Positions 38,862 through 47,747 of a stretch of 64,000 bases of DNA are shown here, one piece after another. The position numbers were made by a program, and so were the translations under genes. The stretch is from JAIBJN01 sp963847985 (GTDB lineage: Bacteria > Actinomycetota > Thermoleophilia > Gaiellales > Gaiellaceae). Each line of letters begins with the position of its first letter. Positions within the stretch are counted from its first letter, which is position 1. The stretch is taken from assembly GCA_963847985.1 (NCBI GenBank), contig CAWKBS010000005.1, positions 1 to 64,000 of the forward strand. The letters run 5' to 3'. Under the pieces are notes generated by a model, which searched no databases, had not been told where the DNA came from, and saw only the letters and a program-made list of their open reading frames with translations.

Positions 38862-40645
38862 TCGGCGCCTGCCTCGTTGCGGCCGCGGTGGTCGCCGGGA
38901 GCGCGTCGGCGGCCGTCCCCACCTCGCCGGTCTACGACTCGCGCGGCAACCTGATCGAGACGCCGTTCGCTCCTCCGCCGGCCGAGCCCGTGCTCACCGA
39001 GGAGGACGCGCTCGGCCGGGCGCTCGCCTTCGGCAAGGTTGCTGACTGGGTCGATCGCTACCCGGAGGAGGGCCTGACGAAGGAGGCAACCTTCGACGAC
39101 GACGCGAAGGTCTGGACCGTGAAGGTCTGGTCCGATCTCCCGGATGCGGGCCAGATCGCACTCGCCAAGGTGGACGACACCTCCGGGGCCGTCACGGAGG
39201 CCTGGACCGGCCCTCAGGTCGCCTGGAAGATGGCGCGCGGCTACGACGGTGCCTTCGGTCGGAAGATCAACAACCCGTGGATCTGGGGCGGGCTCTGCCT
39301 CGCCTTCTTTCTCGGTCTGGCGAACCTCCGCAAGCCGCTGTCGGTCCGCAACCTCGACCTGCTCGTGCTGCTCTCGTTCGGCGTCTCGCTCTACTTCTTC
39401 AACAAGGGCGAGGTCTTCACGGCGATGCCGCTGGTGTACCCGCCGCTCCTCTACCTGCTCGGGCGCATGGCGTGGATCGGGTGGAAGGGCCGCGGCAGTC
39501 CGGCCCGGCCGCTGTGGCCGGTCTGGCTCCTTCTCGCCGCGACGGTCTTCCTGGCCGGGTTTCGTTTCGGTATGAACCTGCGCGCGTCGAACGTGATCGA
39601 CGTCGGGCTCGCCGGCGTCATCGGCGCCCAGCGGATCGCCGAGGACGGCCAGATGCCGTACGGGAACATGCCGGAGGACGAGGGCGAGGAGTGCGGCGAG
39701 GCCGACGCGGATGGCTACGTCCGTGAGCGCATCCAGACCAACGGCCGCTGCGAGGTGGCGAACGGCCGCGGCGACACCTACGGGCCGATGGGGTACCTCG
39801 CCTACGTCCCCGGCTTCGCGGCCATGGGCTACGACTTCGAGTGGGACTACCTGCCGGCCGCCCACTTCACCTCGCTCCTGTGGGACGCGCTCGCGCTGAT
39901 CGGGCTGGGGGTGCTCGGCTTCCGCTTCGGCGGCGTTCGTCTGGGGACGACGCTCGCCTTCGCCTGGGCGGCCTACCCGTTCACGCAGTACGTCTCCAAC
40001 TCGAACTCGAACGACGCGATCATGCCCGCGCTACTGATTTGGGGGCTCGTGTTCGTGACCTCGCCGCCGGCCCGCGGGCTCTTCCTCGGCCTGGCCGCCT
40101 GGACGAAGTTCGCCTCGCTGCTGCTCCTTCCGCTCTGGGCGTCCTACCCGAACGCGATGCGGTGGCCGCGCCAGCAGCTCCTCTTCGCCGCGGGCTTCCT
40201 CGCAGCGACGGCCCTCGCGTTCTGGGTGCTCCTGCTCGAGCCCGACCCGATCCATGCGGCGCGCGTCTTCTGGGACCGGACGTTCGGCTGGCAGCTCTCC
40301 CGGCCGTCGCCGTTTTCCATCTGGGACTGGAAGGAATACCCGGGCTTTCCCGACCTCCACACGCTCCAGACCGTGCTGAAGGGGCTGCTCGTGGCGGCCG
40401 CCGTGGTCCTCGCCTTCGTGCCGCGCACGCGAAACGTCGTCCAGCTCGCTGCGCTCACGGGGGCGCTACTCATCGGCTTCGAGCTCGTCCTGACGCACTG
40501 GTTCTACCTCTACATCCCCTGGTTCTTCCCCTTCGTCGCGTTCGCGATGTTCGTTCCGGCGGCGGTGCGGGTGGCGGAGCCGGAGCCCCTCCCCGAGGAT
40601 TGGGGCGATGAGCGCCAGGTCGGAGAGCTCGTCCCCAGCCGCTGA
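38807..40645 (+). CDS. Polytopic membrane protein, glycosyltransferase-C-like
   Basis: About 612 residues. After an export-like first helix (LRVVGACLVAAAVVAGSASA) comes a PepSY-like soluble domain (EDALGRALAFGKVADWVDRYPEEG, then WTVKVWSDLPDAGQIALAKVDD) and about ten helices with acidic loops (GYDFEWDYLPAAH). The layout fits GT-C enzymes using polyprenyl-phosphate sugars, but no catalytic motif is certain. The start is unsure: I use a GTG inside gtrA (55-base overlap) because it includes the whole first helix. A GTG at 38888 would truncate it. Confidence 0.65.
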   Translation: MELRGQQALELPTTTLRVVGACLVAAAVVAGSASAAVPTSPVYDSRGNLIETPFAPPPAEPVLTEEDALGRALAFGKVADWVDRYPEEGLTKEATFDDDAKVWTVKVWSDLPDAGQIALAKVDDTSGAVTEAWTGPQVAWKMARGYDGAFGRKINNPWIWGGLCLAFFLGLANLRKPLSVRNLDLLVLLSFGVSLYFFNKGEVFTAMPLVYPPLLYLLGRMAWIGWKGRGSPARPLWPVWLLLAATVFLAGFRFGMNLRASNVIDVGLAGVIGAQRIAEDGQMPYGNMPEDEGEECGEADADGYVRERIQTNGRCEVANGRGDTYGPMGYLAYVPGFAAMGYDFEWDYLPAAHFTSLLWDALALIGLGVLGFRFGGVRLGTTLAFAWAAYPFTQYVSNSNSNDAIMPALLIWGLVFVTSPPARGLFLGLAAWTKFASLLLLPLWASYPNAMRWPRQQLLFAAGFLAATALAFWVLLLEPDPIHAARVFWDRTFGWQLSRPSPFSIWDWKEYPGFPDLHTLQTVLKGLLVAAAVVLAFVPRTRNVVQLAALTGALLIGFELVLTHWFYLYIPWFFPFVAFAMFVPAAVRVAEPEPLPEDWGDERQVGELVPSR

Positions 40646-41879
40646 CGCGGGTCTTCTCCTGCTCACCGTGGCCGTCGGCCTCGGCTTCCTGACTGCGTCC
40701 TGGGGGGCGCTGCACCTGCCTCCCTTCGACCGGAACCAGATCATCGACACGCCCGTCTACCAGGAGTACGGCGAGGCGATCGCGGCCGGCGAGGTGCCCT
40801 ACCGCGACTTCGCGCTCGAGTACCCGCCCGGCGCGCTCCCCGTCTTCTGGCTGCCGACGCTCGGGCCGGCCGAGCACTACCGCTCGCTGTTCGAGCTGCT
40901 CATGTGGATCTGCGCGGCGGCGATGCTCGTCCTCGTCGTGCGCGCGGCGGCGACGCTCGAGGCCCCTCCCGGGCGGCTGCTCGCAGCTGCGGTCGCCGTC
41001 GGGCTCTTTCCGCTCGCGCTCGGGACGGTCGTCCTGACCCGCTACGACCTCTGGCCGGCCCTGCTCACGGCCGCGGCGCTCGCCGCCGTGCTCTCCGGCC
41101 GCGCCCGGCTCGGCCTCGCCGTCCTCGGGGTCGCGGTCACCGCGAAGATCTACCCGCTCGTGCTCCTGCCGCCGTTGCTCGTGTACGTCGCCCGGCGCCG
41201 CGGGCGGCGGGAGGCCGGGATCGCGCTCGCCGCGTTCGCGGCGGCGCTCGCCGTGATCGTCGTGCCGTTCGCGCTGATCGCGCCGGAGGGCCTCGTCGAC
41301 TCGGTGGAGCGCCAGCTCGGCCGGCCGCTCCAGATCGAGAGCCTCGGCGCCTCACTGCTCCTGGCGGCCAAACAGCTCGGTCTCTACGACCCGGTCGTCG
41401 TGTCTTCGCACGGCTCGCAGAACCTGGAAGGGCCGCTCCCTGACGCCCTCGCGAGCGTCCAGACCGTCCTGCAGGGGCTCGCGCTGGTCGCGGTCTGGGT
41501 GCTGTTCGCGCGCGGGCCGGCCACCCCGCAGCGCCTCGTCGCGTCCTGTGCCGCGTCGATCGTCGTCTTCGTCGCCTTCGGCAAGGTGCTCTCCCCGCAG
41601 TTCCTCATCTGGATCGTCCCGGTCATCCTGCTGGTAGGAGGGAGTCGCGGGATCGCCGCGGGCCTGCTCTTCGGCGCGGCGCTCGTGACGACGCACCTCT
41701 GGTTTCCCAGCCGCTACTGGGACCTGGTCGACCTGCAGCCGGTCGGCTGGCTCGCGCTCGTCCGCAACGTGCTTCTCGTCGCGCTGGCGATCGTCCTCAT
41801 GCTTCAGTTCACGGGAGCCAGATCACATGGCTTGAGGTTGACGCCGCGCCCGTTCTCCACTGAGCCAGAAGCCGAGTAG
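40608..41879 (+). CDS. GT87/DUF2029-like membrane glycosyltransferase
   Basis: A 423-residue protein with about ten helices. The first loop has DTPVYQEYGEAIAAGEVPYRDFALEYPPGALPVFWLP, the acidic loop of GT-C mannosyltransferases of the PimE/GT87 type, and later LTRYDLWPALLTAAAL and AKIYPLVLLPP. It probably uses polyprenyl-phosphate-mannose or similar on the outer face. It overlaps the upstream gene by 38 bases, and its tail overlaps the convergent secreted-protein gene by 76, which is unusual and may mean a missed stop. Confidence 0.78.
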   Translation: MSARSESSSPAADAGLLLLTVAVGLGFLTASWGALHLPPFDRNQIIDTPVYQEYGEAIAAGEVPYRDFALEYPPGALPVFWLPTLGPAEHYRSLFELLMWICAAAMLVLVVRAAATLEAPPGRLLAAAVAVGLFPLALGTVVLTRYDLWPALLTAAALAAVLSGRARLGLAVLGVAVTAKIYPLVLLPPLLVYVARRRGRREAGIALAAFAAALAVIVVPFALIAPEGLVDSVERQLGRPLQIESLGASLLLAAKQLGLYDPVVVSSHGSQNLEGPLPDALASVQTVLQGLALVAVWVLFARGPATPQRLVASCAASIVVFVAFGKVLSPQFLIWIVPVILLVGGSRGIAAGLLFGAALVTTHLWFPSRYWDLVDLQPVGWLALVRNVLLVALAIVLMLQFTGARSHGLRLTPRPFSTEPEAE

Positions 41880-42757
41880 CCGTTCGAGAGCCGGATGGAG
41901 AAAACGTCCGGGCTGGAGTCGTCTCCTTCGACGGCGAAATCCACTCGCGCGCCGTTTGCGTGGCCGCTGCCGGTCAGGGTCACGTGCCGTCCCGAGATCA
42001 CCAGCGTGACGATGGAGTCCGAGGCGAAATGGAGGCGCGGAACGGCGCCTCGGTCGGTGAAGGAGATCTGTCCCGTCGGCAGGGAGATCCCGTCGGATCG
42101 CACCTTGTCGAAAACGAATCGGGCCAGCGAGCTGCCGGCCAGGCGGCCGTCTCCCCGGACCTGGCCGCAGCTGTTGGCCGGGACGTCGGCAAGCGCGTAG
42201 GTGATCGAGCTCACCCCGAAGTTGATCCGGTCTCCTCCGAACGAGCTGCGGATGAATCGGTTTTCCAGCGTGAAGCGCGTGGCGGGCGAGACCAAGTCGG
42301 CAAGCTCAATCCGAAAGTAGCCGAAGCCGGTGTCCTCAGGGTCTCCTGTGTCCTGAGTGACGGTCACGGACGTGCTTCCCACGACCGCACCCGATCCGAA
42401 TGCTGTCAGGGTGTACTCGGCCGTACCCTGCGCATCAGGTGCGGCCATCAGGGACAGGGACGCCACGGGGGAGGTGAACGTCGCCTCGATCTTCCCGTCC
42501 GGCGTGCTGCGGACGAGCGCTGCGTCTCCCTGGAAAAGCGGGGAGACGAACCACGGCAGACAACCGATGCTGCTGCACTCCTCGAGCGGGAATACGATGC
42601 CCTGCGACTCGTAGAAGCGCGGGTCGAAAAAGCCCCCTCCGTGTGAGGAGAAATCGATCGTGACGACCTGATGGGAGGCGCCAGCGGAGCCAGCGCTGAA
42701 GGCTAAGACGCCGGCTGTAACGAGCAATCGCAGGCCGGATCGGAACGAACGGTGCAT
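41804..42757 (-). CDS. Secreted beta-rich protein, 317 aa
   Basis: A signal peptide (residues 1-27, ending AGA-SHQ) precedes a beta-sandwich-like domain: VTIDFSSHGGGFFDPRFYESQGIVFPLEE, then ASLSLMAAPDAQGTAEYTLTAFGSGAVVGS. This resembles PEP-CTERM or NPCBM-type surface proteins. A second domain, GQISFTDRGAVPRLHFASDSIVTLVISGRHVTLTGSGHANG, resembles the post-COAP/CSLREA-type beta domain of many actinobacteria. The function is unknown. Base use is slightly less GC-rich than that of its neighbours, judging by more TTT, AAA and GAA codons. Confidence 0.7.
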   Translation of the reverse strand: MHRSFRSGLRLLVTAGVLAFSAGSAGASHQVVTIDFSSHGGGFFDPRFYESQGIVFPLEECSSIGCLPWFVSPLFQGDAALVRSTPDGKIEATFTSPVASLSLMAAPDAQGTAEYTLTAFGSGAVVGSTSVTVTQDTGDPEDTGFGYFRIELADLVSPATRFTLENRFIRSSFGGDRINFGVSSITYALADVPANSCGQVRGDGRLAGSSLARFVFDKVRSDGISLPTGQISFTDRGAVPRLHFASDSIVTLVISGRHVTLTGSGHANGARVDFAVEGDDSSPDVFSIRLSNGYSASGSVENGRGVNLKPCDLAPVN

Positions 42758-42855
42758 AACCCCTCTTGGAGGGAACGGAGCGTTCCGACCAGGATCTTGT
42801 CAACTTGCAACCTACGTTACAAGTCCGATTACTGCGCGAGGTTCCTGGCTCGCCG

Positions 42856-43638
42856 CTACGGCACGGGAACGCGGATCGCTTCGCAGCCCGTAGCGCGCCC
42901 GTCCGCCCCGCAGTCGACGAGCACGCCTTCGATGCGCACGTCACCCTCGGCAGGGTGGAAGCGCACCGGGATCCCGGTCTTCATCCGCTGGATCGCGAGC
43001 TCGGCCCGAACGCCGATCACCGAGTCGTGCGGCCCGGTCATGCCCGCGTCGGTGATCGCGGCCGTGCCGCCGGGGAGGACGCGCGCGTCGTTCGTCTGGA
43101 CATGCGTGTGGGTCCCGAGGACGGCGGTGACTCGGCCGTCCAGCATCCGCGCGAGCGCGATCTTCTCGCTCGTCGCCTCGGCGTGGAAGTCGACGAGGAT
43201 CACGGGCGTCCGGGCGCGCGCCTCCTCGACCAGCGCGTCCACGACCCGGAAGGGGTGGATGGGAGTCGGCAGGAAGAGCTGCCCCTGGAGGTTGAGCACG
43301 GCGACGGTCGTTCCGTCGCGCGCCTCCGCGAACGCGAGCCCCTTCCCGGGGATGCCCCCCTCGCCGAAGTTCGCAGGCCGCAGGACGCGGGGGTCCGACT
43401 CGAGCACGGGCACGAGGTCGCGGTGCCGCCAGACGTGGTTCCCGGTGGTGATCACGTCGGCGCCTGCCTCGAGGATCTTTGCCGCGAGCTTCGCCGTGAG
43501 GCCGATCCCGTCGGCCGCGTTCTCGCCGTTCACGATGCAGAAGTCGGCCCCGAGCTCGTGCCTGAGCTCCTGCAGGCGGTCGGTCACCGCCCGCCTGCCG
43601 GGCGGGCCGAACACGTCGCCGATGAAGAGGAGCTTCAG
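42856..43638 (-). CDS. ymdB: YmdB-family metallophosphoesterase, probable CTG start
   Basis: About 260 residues of the TIGR00282 class (cyclic-nucleotide phosphodiesterase). Motifs include NGENAADGIGLT, TTGNHVWRH, VLNLQGQLFLPT, ILVDFHAEATSEK and LGTHTHVQTNDARVLPGGTAAITDAGMTG. The family begins with a metal-binding GD in (M)xxLFIGDVxGxPGR. Here that segment is present as KLLFIGDVFGPPGR, preceded by CTG rather than ATG, GTG or TTG, so I place the start at CTG. The gene follows the M23-like gene by 14 bases. A downstream GTG at 43614 would lose the metal-binding Asp. Confidence 0.88.
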   Translation of the reverse strand: MKLLFIGDVFGPPGRRAVTDRLQELRHELGADFCIVNGENAADGIGLTAKLAAKILEAGADVITTGNHVWRHRDLVPVLESDPRVLRPANFGEGGIPGKGLAFAEARDGTTVAVLNLQGQLFLPTPIHPFRVVDALVEEARARTPVILVDFHAEATSEKIALARMLDGRVTAVLGTHTHVQTNDARVLPGGTAAITDAGMTGPHDSVIGVRAELAIQRMKTGIPVRFHPAEGDVRIEGVLVDCGADGRATGCEAIRVPVP

Positions 43639-43652
43639 GAGGTGGAACCGAT

Positions 43653-44669
43653 CTAGGGGCTCGAGAGCGCGGTGGCGGGATGCACTTCGATGTGCACGTG
43701 GTGGCCGTTGTCCTGCGTGTAGCGGGCGAGCCCGGCCCGCTCCACGTTCGAGAGGTCGATGACGCGGCCGATCTTCGTCTTCGCCGACGAGACGGTCGAG
43801 CCGACCGTCAGCGCCGGGTCGGGCCGGAGGTTCGTCAGCGTGACGACGACGCCGGGCGAGCCCGACGGCTGGACGTCGATCCGGACGCCGTAGGCCCTGC
43901 CGTTGACGACGTTGTCGGTGATCGCGATCACGCTTCCGTCAACGGGTGCGTACACGTCGGTCTCGACGGGCGCGCCGATGTCGAGGCCTCCCGTCTCGGC
44001 GCCGACGCCGCCCTCGAGCAGGTAGTAGCGGCCCTCGGACCCGCTCCCGCCGAACAGCCTGCGGAACAGCCGCTCGGCGACCCCGGCATTTGCCTGCGTC
44101 CCGACAGGGTCGAGCGGGAGCGCGAGGGCGCCGCTCGCGTGGAATCCGATCGCGGTGACGCGACTCTGGTTCACGGGAAGCTGGACGCGGAGGGAGTCCT
44201 GCGTGGCGACGATCTGGGGCCGCGGGGGTCCGGCGGGAAGCAGGCGCGAGGCCGGGGCGGGCCCGGTGAGCGTCACGGCGGTCTCGCCGCCGCGACCGAA
44301 GACGATCAGGAGCAGCGCCACGAGGCACCCGCAGGCGACGACGACGAGCGCCGCCGTCCGGCGCGCTCGACGGGCCTTCGCACGTGCTTCCTCACGCTGG
44401 CGCTGCCTCGCCCGCGCGGCGAAGCCGGGGGCCTCAGTCGTAGCCATCCGCGGCAGGCTAGCGAAGGCCGCGAGCGCTTTCAAAGGGAAAGGGCGCTCCT
44501 TCCGGTTGTTTTTGGGCTCCGGCTCGACCGGGACAGGCTCGGGCTGGAGCGCGAGTGCGCCCTGCATGGGGAAGTCCCAGTCCTCCTCGGCGCTCCAGAG
44601 GTCGACGACATTCCCGCGCCTTGCAGGGACTTCGTGCTCCTGGTTGTAGACGTCAAGTCCAACCGGCAT
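43653..44669 (-). CDS. M23/LytM-like membrane protein with degenerate active site
   Basis: A 338-residue protein with an acidic cytoplasmic N-terminus, a basic coiled-coil-like stretch (ARARQRQREEARAKARRARR), one helix (TAALVVVACGCLVALLLIVF) and an extracellular domain with the LytM shape. GLDIGAPVETDVYAPVDGSVIAI is followed by a terminal HHVHIEVHP. The HxH zinc motif is kept, but the first zinc His (HxxxD) is replaced in GGLDIG. It is therefore probably an inactive LytM factor that regulates cell-wall enzymes. Divergent from hemB. Confidence 0.78.
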   Translation of the reverse strand: MPVGLDVYNQEHEVPARRGNVVDLWSAEEDWDFPMQGALALQPEPVPVEPEPKNNRKERPFPLKALAAFASLPRMATTEAPGFAARARQRQREEARAKARRARRTAALVVVACGCLVALLLIVFGRGGETAVTLTGPAPASRLLPAGPPRPQIVATQDSLRVQLPVNQSRVTAIGFHASGALALPLDPVGTQANAGVAERLFRRLFGGSGSEGRYYLLEGGVGAETGGLDIGAPVETDVYAPVDGSVIAITDNVVNGRAYGVRIDVQPSGSPGVVVTLTNLRPDPALTVGSTVSSAKTKIGRVIDLSNVERAGLARYTQDNGHHVHIEVHPATALSSP

Positions 44670-44769
44670 GCTGGCCTCGCGGCGTGCTCGCCGTGCGCCC
44701 ACCTTGCCAAGCGCCCCGGACGGCCCTGGACGGCCGCCGCCCCCTCGCCTCTGCGAAGATTCCGGCGAC

Positions 44770-45741
44770 GTGTCGACCTTTCCGCTCACCCGCCTGCGCC
44801 GGTTCAGGCGTACCGCGGCGCTCCGCTCGCTCGTTCGCGAGACGCGCCTCGATCTCCGCGACGTCGTCTACCCGCTCTTCGTCTGCCCCGGCGAAGGCGT
44901 CGACCGCTCCCTCGAGGGGCTTCCGGGCATCGCGCAGCGCTCGGTCGACGAGCTCTGCCGCGAGGCCGAGGCGGCCCAGCGGGCGGGCATCCAAGCGGTG
45001 CTCCTCTTCGGGATCCCCGAGGAGAAGGACGAGGCAGCCTCGGGCGCTCACGACGAGGACGGGATCGTCCAGCGGGCGCTGCGCGCGCTCCGCGAGGAGG
45101 CGCCCGGGCTCGTGCTCCTCACCGACGTGTGCCTCTGCGAGTACACCTCCCACGGCCACTGCGGCGTGGTCGAGGGCGAGGAGATCCTCAACGACGTCTC
45201 GCTCGAGCTGCTCGCCAAGACTGCGGTCAGCCACGCCGAGGCGGGCGCCGACGCCGTGTGCCCGAGCGACATGCTGGACGGCCGGGTGGGCGCGATCCGG
45301 GAGGCGCTCGACGCCGAGGGCTACGAGCAGCTCCCGATCGTCTCCTACTCGGCCAAGTACGCCTCCGCGTTCTACGGCCCGTTCAGGGAGGCGGCCGAGT
45401 CGACCCCGGCCTTCGGCGACCGCCGGAGCTACCAGATGGACCCGCCCAACCTCCGCGAGGCGTTGCGCGAGTGCGAGCTGGACCTCGCCGAGGGCGCGGA
45501 CGCGATCATGATCAAGCCCGCGCTGCCCTACCTCGACGTGATCAGGGCCGCCCGCGAGCGCTTCGACGCGCCGCTCTTCGCCTACAACGTCAGCGGCGAG
45601 TACGGGATGGTCAAGGCCGCCGCCGCACGGGGCTGGCTCGACGAGCGCCAGGCGGCGCTCGAGAGCCTGACCGCGATCAAGCGCGCCGGGGCCGACGTGG
45701 TCATCACGTACTGGGCGCGGGAGCTCGCGGAGTGGCTCTGA
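44770..45741 (+). CDS. hemB: Delta-aminolevulinic acid dehydratase (porphobilinogen synthase)
   Basis: A 323-residue enzyme of haem synthesis. The zinc-binding cysteines are in LTDVCLCEYTSHGHCG (Cys121, Cys123, Cys131), and the two active lysines are in SYSAKYASAF and IMIKPALPYLD. It condenses two aminolevulinate molecules in the cytoplasm. The GTG start gives a normal N-terminus (FPLTRLRRFRRTAALRSLVRE). It overlaps hemL by 10 bases. Confidence 0.95.
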   Translation: MSTFPLTRLRRFRRTAALRSLVRETRLDLRDVVYPLFVCPGEGVDRSLEGLPGIAQRSVDELCREAEAAQRAGIQAVLLFGIPEEKDEAASGAHDEDGIVQRALRALREEAPGLVLLTDVCLCEYTSHGHCGVVEGEEILNDVSLELLAKTAVSHAEAGADAVCPSDMLDGRVGAIREALDAEGYEQLPIVSYSAKYASAFYGPFREAAESTPAFGDRRSYQMDPPNLREALRECELDLAEGADAIMIKPALPYLDVIRAARERFDAPLFAYNVSGEYGMVKAAAARGWLDERQAALESLTAIKRAGADVVITYWARELAEWL

Positions 45742-47006
45742 CCGCCAGCGGGCTGTTCCGGCGCGCTGAAGAGGTGATCCCGGGCGGGGTCAACTCGCCG
45801 GTGCGCGCCTGGGGCGCCGTCGGCGCCGGAGAGCCGTTCTTCGCCGCGCGCGGCCGGGGCGCGTACCTCTGGGACGCGGACGGCAACCGCTATCTCGACT
45901 GGGTCATGTCCTGGGGGCCTCTCGTCTTCGGCCATGCCGACCCCGAGGTCGTCGAGGCGGTGCAGGAGGCCGCCGCCGGTGGAACGACCTTCGGCGCGCC
46001 GACCGAGCATGAGGTCGCGCTCGCCGAGGAGCTCGCCGACGCCGTGCCGTCAGTGGAGAAGGTGCGCCTCGTCTCGTCCGGGACGGAAGCCGCGATGAGC
46101 GCGCTTCGCCTCGCTCGCGGCGTGACCGGCCGCGACTTCGTCCTCAAGTTCGCCGGTTGCTACCACGGGCATGCTGACGGGCTGCTCGCTGCGGCGGGCT
46201 CCGGCCCGGCGACGCTGGGGATTCCGACCTCGCCGGGCGTCCCGGCCGGCGTCGCGGCCAACACCGTCGTCTGTGCGTTCAACGACCCCGAGGGCGTGCG
46301 CGCCGCGGTCGAGGCCCACGGGTCGCGGCTGGCCGCCGTCATCGTCGAGCCGGTCGCGGGCAACATGGGCGTCGTCCCGCCGGAGCCGGGGTTTCTGGAG
46401 GCGCTGCGCGCGCTCTGCGACGCCTCGGGCGCGCTGCTCGTCTTCGACGAGGTCATCACCGGCTTCCGCGTCGCCCGCGGGGGAGCCCAGGAGCTCTACG
46501 GCGTCGTCCCGGACCTCACCGTCCTGGGCAAGATCGCCGGCGGAGGGCTTCCGCTCGCGGCATTCGGCGGCCGGGCGGAGATCATGGACGAGCTCGCCCC
46601 GGCCGGCCGTGTCTACCAGGCGGGCACGCTCTCCGGGAACCCGCTCGCGACTGCCGCCGCGCTCGTCGTCCTGCGGCGCCTGCGCGACCCCGCCGTCTAC
46701 GAGCAGCTCGAGCAGGCCGGGGCGCGGCTGGAGGCGGGCCTGCGCGCGGCCGTGGGCGACGAGCCGGCGTGCGTCCAGCGGGTCGGCGCGATGGCGACGC
46801 TGTTCTTCCGGGCGGGGCCGGTGCGGAGCTTCGAGGAGGCCGCCGCGAGCGACACGGAACGCTACGGCGCCTGGTTCCGGCATCTGCTGGCCCGGGACGT
46901 GTACGTCGCGCCCTCCCAGTTCGAAGCCCTCTTCCCCTCGACCGCGCACGGCGAGGCCGAGATCGACGCGACCGTGGAGGCGGCGCATGAGTTCTTCGGC
47001 GGCTGA
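45732..47006 (+). CDS. hemL: Glutamate-1-semialdehyde 2,1-aminomutase
   Basis: A 424-residue PLP enzyme with Lys267 in VLGKIAGGGLPLAAFGG, the PGGVNSPVRAWGAVG start, FAGCYHGHADGLLAAAGSG and AGTLSGNPLATAAA. It makes 5-aminolevulinate, the substrate of the adjacent HemB, so the C5 route to haem is used. The GTG start overlaps the hemB end. The frame is open for 2 kb upstream but that is shadow coding. Confidence 0.95.
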   Translation: MALTASGLFRRAEEVIPGGVNSPVRAWGAVGAGEPFFAARGRGAYLWDADGNRYLDWVMSWGPLVFGHADPEVVEAVQEAAAGGTTFGAPTEHEVALAEELADAVPSVEKVRLVSSGTEAAMSALRLARGVTGRDFVLKFAGCYHGHADGLLAAAGSGPATLGIPTSPGVPAGVAANTVVCAFNDPEGVRAAVEAHGSRLAAVIVEPVAGNMGVVPPEPGFLEALRALCDASGALLVFDEVITGFRVARGGAQELYGVVPDLTVLGKIAGGGLPLAAFGGRAEIMDELAPAGRVYQAGTLSGNPLATAAALVVLRRLRDPAVYEQLEQAGARLEAGLRAAVGDEPACVQRVGAMATLFFRAGPVRSFEEAAASDTERYGAWFRHLLARDVYVAPSQFEALFPSTAHGEAEIDATVEAAHEFFGG

Positions 47007-47535
47007 GCTCGGCCTCTGGGCCACGATCGCCGAGGAGGCCGGGCGCGAGAGCGCCCTTTGGTCGGCCGCCCTCCGGCCCGCGGACGAGCGAGACGAGACG
47101 CCGGTCTTCTCCACGGTCGCGGGCCAGCGCTACGCGCTCGGGCTGGAGTCCATCTACGAGGGCTACCTGCTCCACTACGGCCGGCCGCGGCTCTTCGCGC
47201 CTGCCGACTCCGACACGGCGATCCTGCTCGGCGACTACCTCTACGCCCACGGGCTCGTGCGGATCGCCGCCCACGGCGAGGTGGCGGTGGTCGCCGATCT
47301 GGCCGAGCTCGTCTCCCTCTGCGCCCAGCTCCGGGCGGAGGAGCGCGAGGGTGACGGAGCCGCCTGGGCGGGCACGGCCGGCATGCTCGGCGCCGGTGAC
47401 GGCCGGCTCGAGCGTGCTCGCGCCGCGCTTCGGCTCGACGGCGACCCGGGCCCGCTGCTGGCCCTTGCGGAGCTCGAGGCCGGCGACGCAGCGGTCGCTC
47501 GGGCGCTGGCCCTGCACTCCGCGCGGGTGGATTAA
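46987..47535 (+). CDS. Conserved hypothetical protein after hemL, 182 aa
   Basis: An alanine- and leucine-rich, mostly helical soluble protein: RESALWSAALRPADERDETPVFSTVAGQRYALGLESIYEGYLLHYGRPRLF, then DTAILLGDYLYAHGLVRIA. I do not recognise a named family. It overlaps hemL by 20 bases and is therefore probably co-translated, suggesting a link to haem synthesis or its regulation. Confidence 0.7.
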   Translation: MSSSAAELGLWATIAEEAGRESALWSAALRPADERDETPVFSTVAGQRYALGLESIYEGYLLHYGRPRLFAPADSDTAILLGDYLYAHGLVRIAAHGEVAVVADLAELVSLCAQLRAEEREGDGAAWAGTAGMLGAGDGRLERARAALRLDGDPGPLLALAELEAGDAAVARALALHSARVD

Positions 47536-47538
47536 GAT
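47533..47538 (+). promoter_or_regulatory. -10 box TAAGAT for a 52-aa gene
   Basis: TAAGAT begins on the stop codon of the preceding gene and ends 6 bases before the small ORF's ATG. Confidence 0.5.
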
Positions 47539-47544
47539 GGCCTC

Positions 47545-47703
47545 ATGCTGACCGCACTCGTCGTCGCCGCAGAGAAGTCCACGGCCGAGGAAGGCCGCGA
47601 CATCATCATCGCGATGCTCGTGGTGGGCCTCATTTTCGTCAGCGTGATCGCGCTCGGCGAGCTGACGAAGTGGCTCGGCCACCGCCGCGGCAGCGGCCAC
47701 TAG
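47545..47703 (+). CDS. Small single-helix membrane protein, 52 aa
   Basis: A short ORF MLTALVVAAEKSTAEEGRD, then IIIAMLVVGLIFVSVIALGEL, a clear transmembrane helix, then a basic tail TKWLGHRRGSGH. A -10 box 6 bases before the ATG and good codon use support it as a real gene. Its place between the haem genes and the quinone/cytochrome block suggests a small respiratory or membrane accessory protein, but no family is known to me. Confidence 0.6.
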   Translation: MLTALVVAAEKSTAEEGRDIIIAMLVVGLIFVSVIALGELTKWLGHRRGSGH

Positions 47704-47734
47704 ACGCCCGGCGCGAAACCTCCCACCCCCCGGA

Positions 47735-47740
47735 TAGACT
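47735..47740 (+). promoter_or_regulatory. -10 box TAGACT for ubiD
   Basis: TAGACT ends 7 bases before the GTG of ubiD. Confidence 0.6.
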
Positions 47741-47747
47741 CGGACCG

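Noticed and set aside
43680..45731. A 680-codon N-terminal extension of HemL
   Set aside because: The extension overlaps hemB and the M23-like gene and is low-complexity; the HemL family begins at the GTG used.
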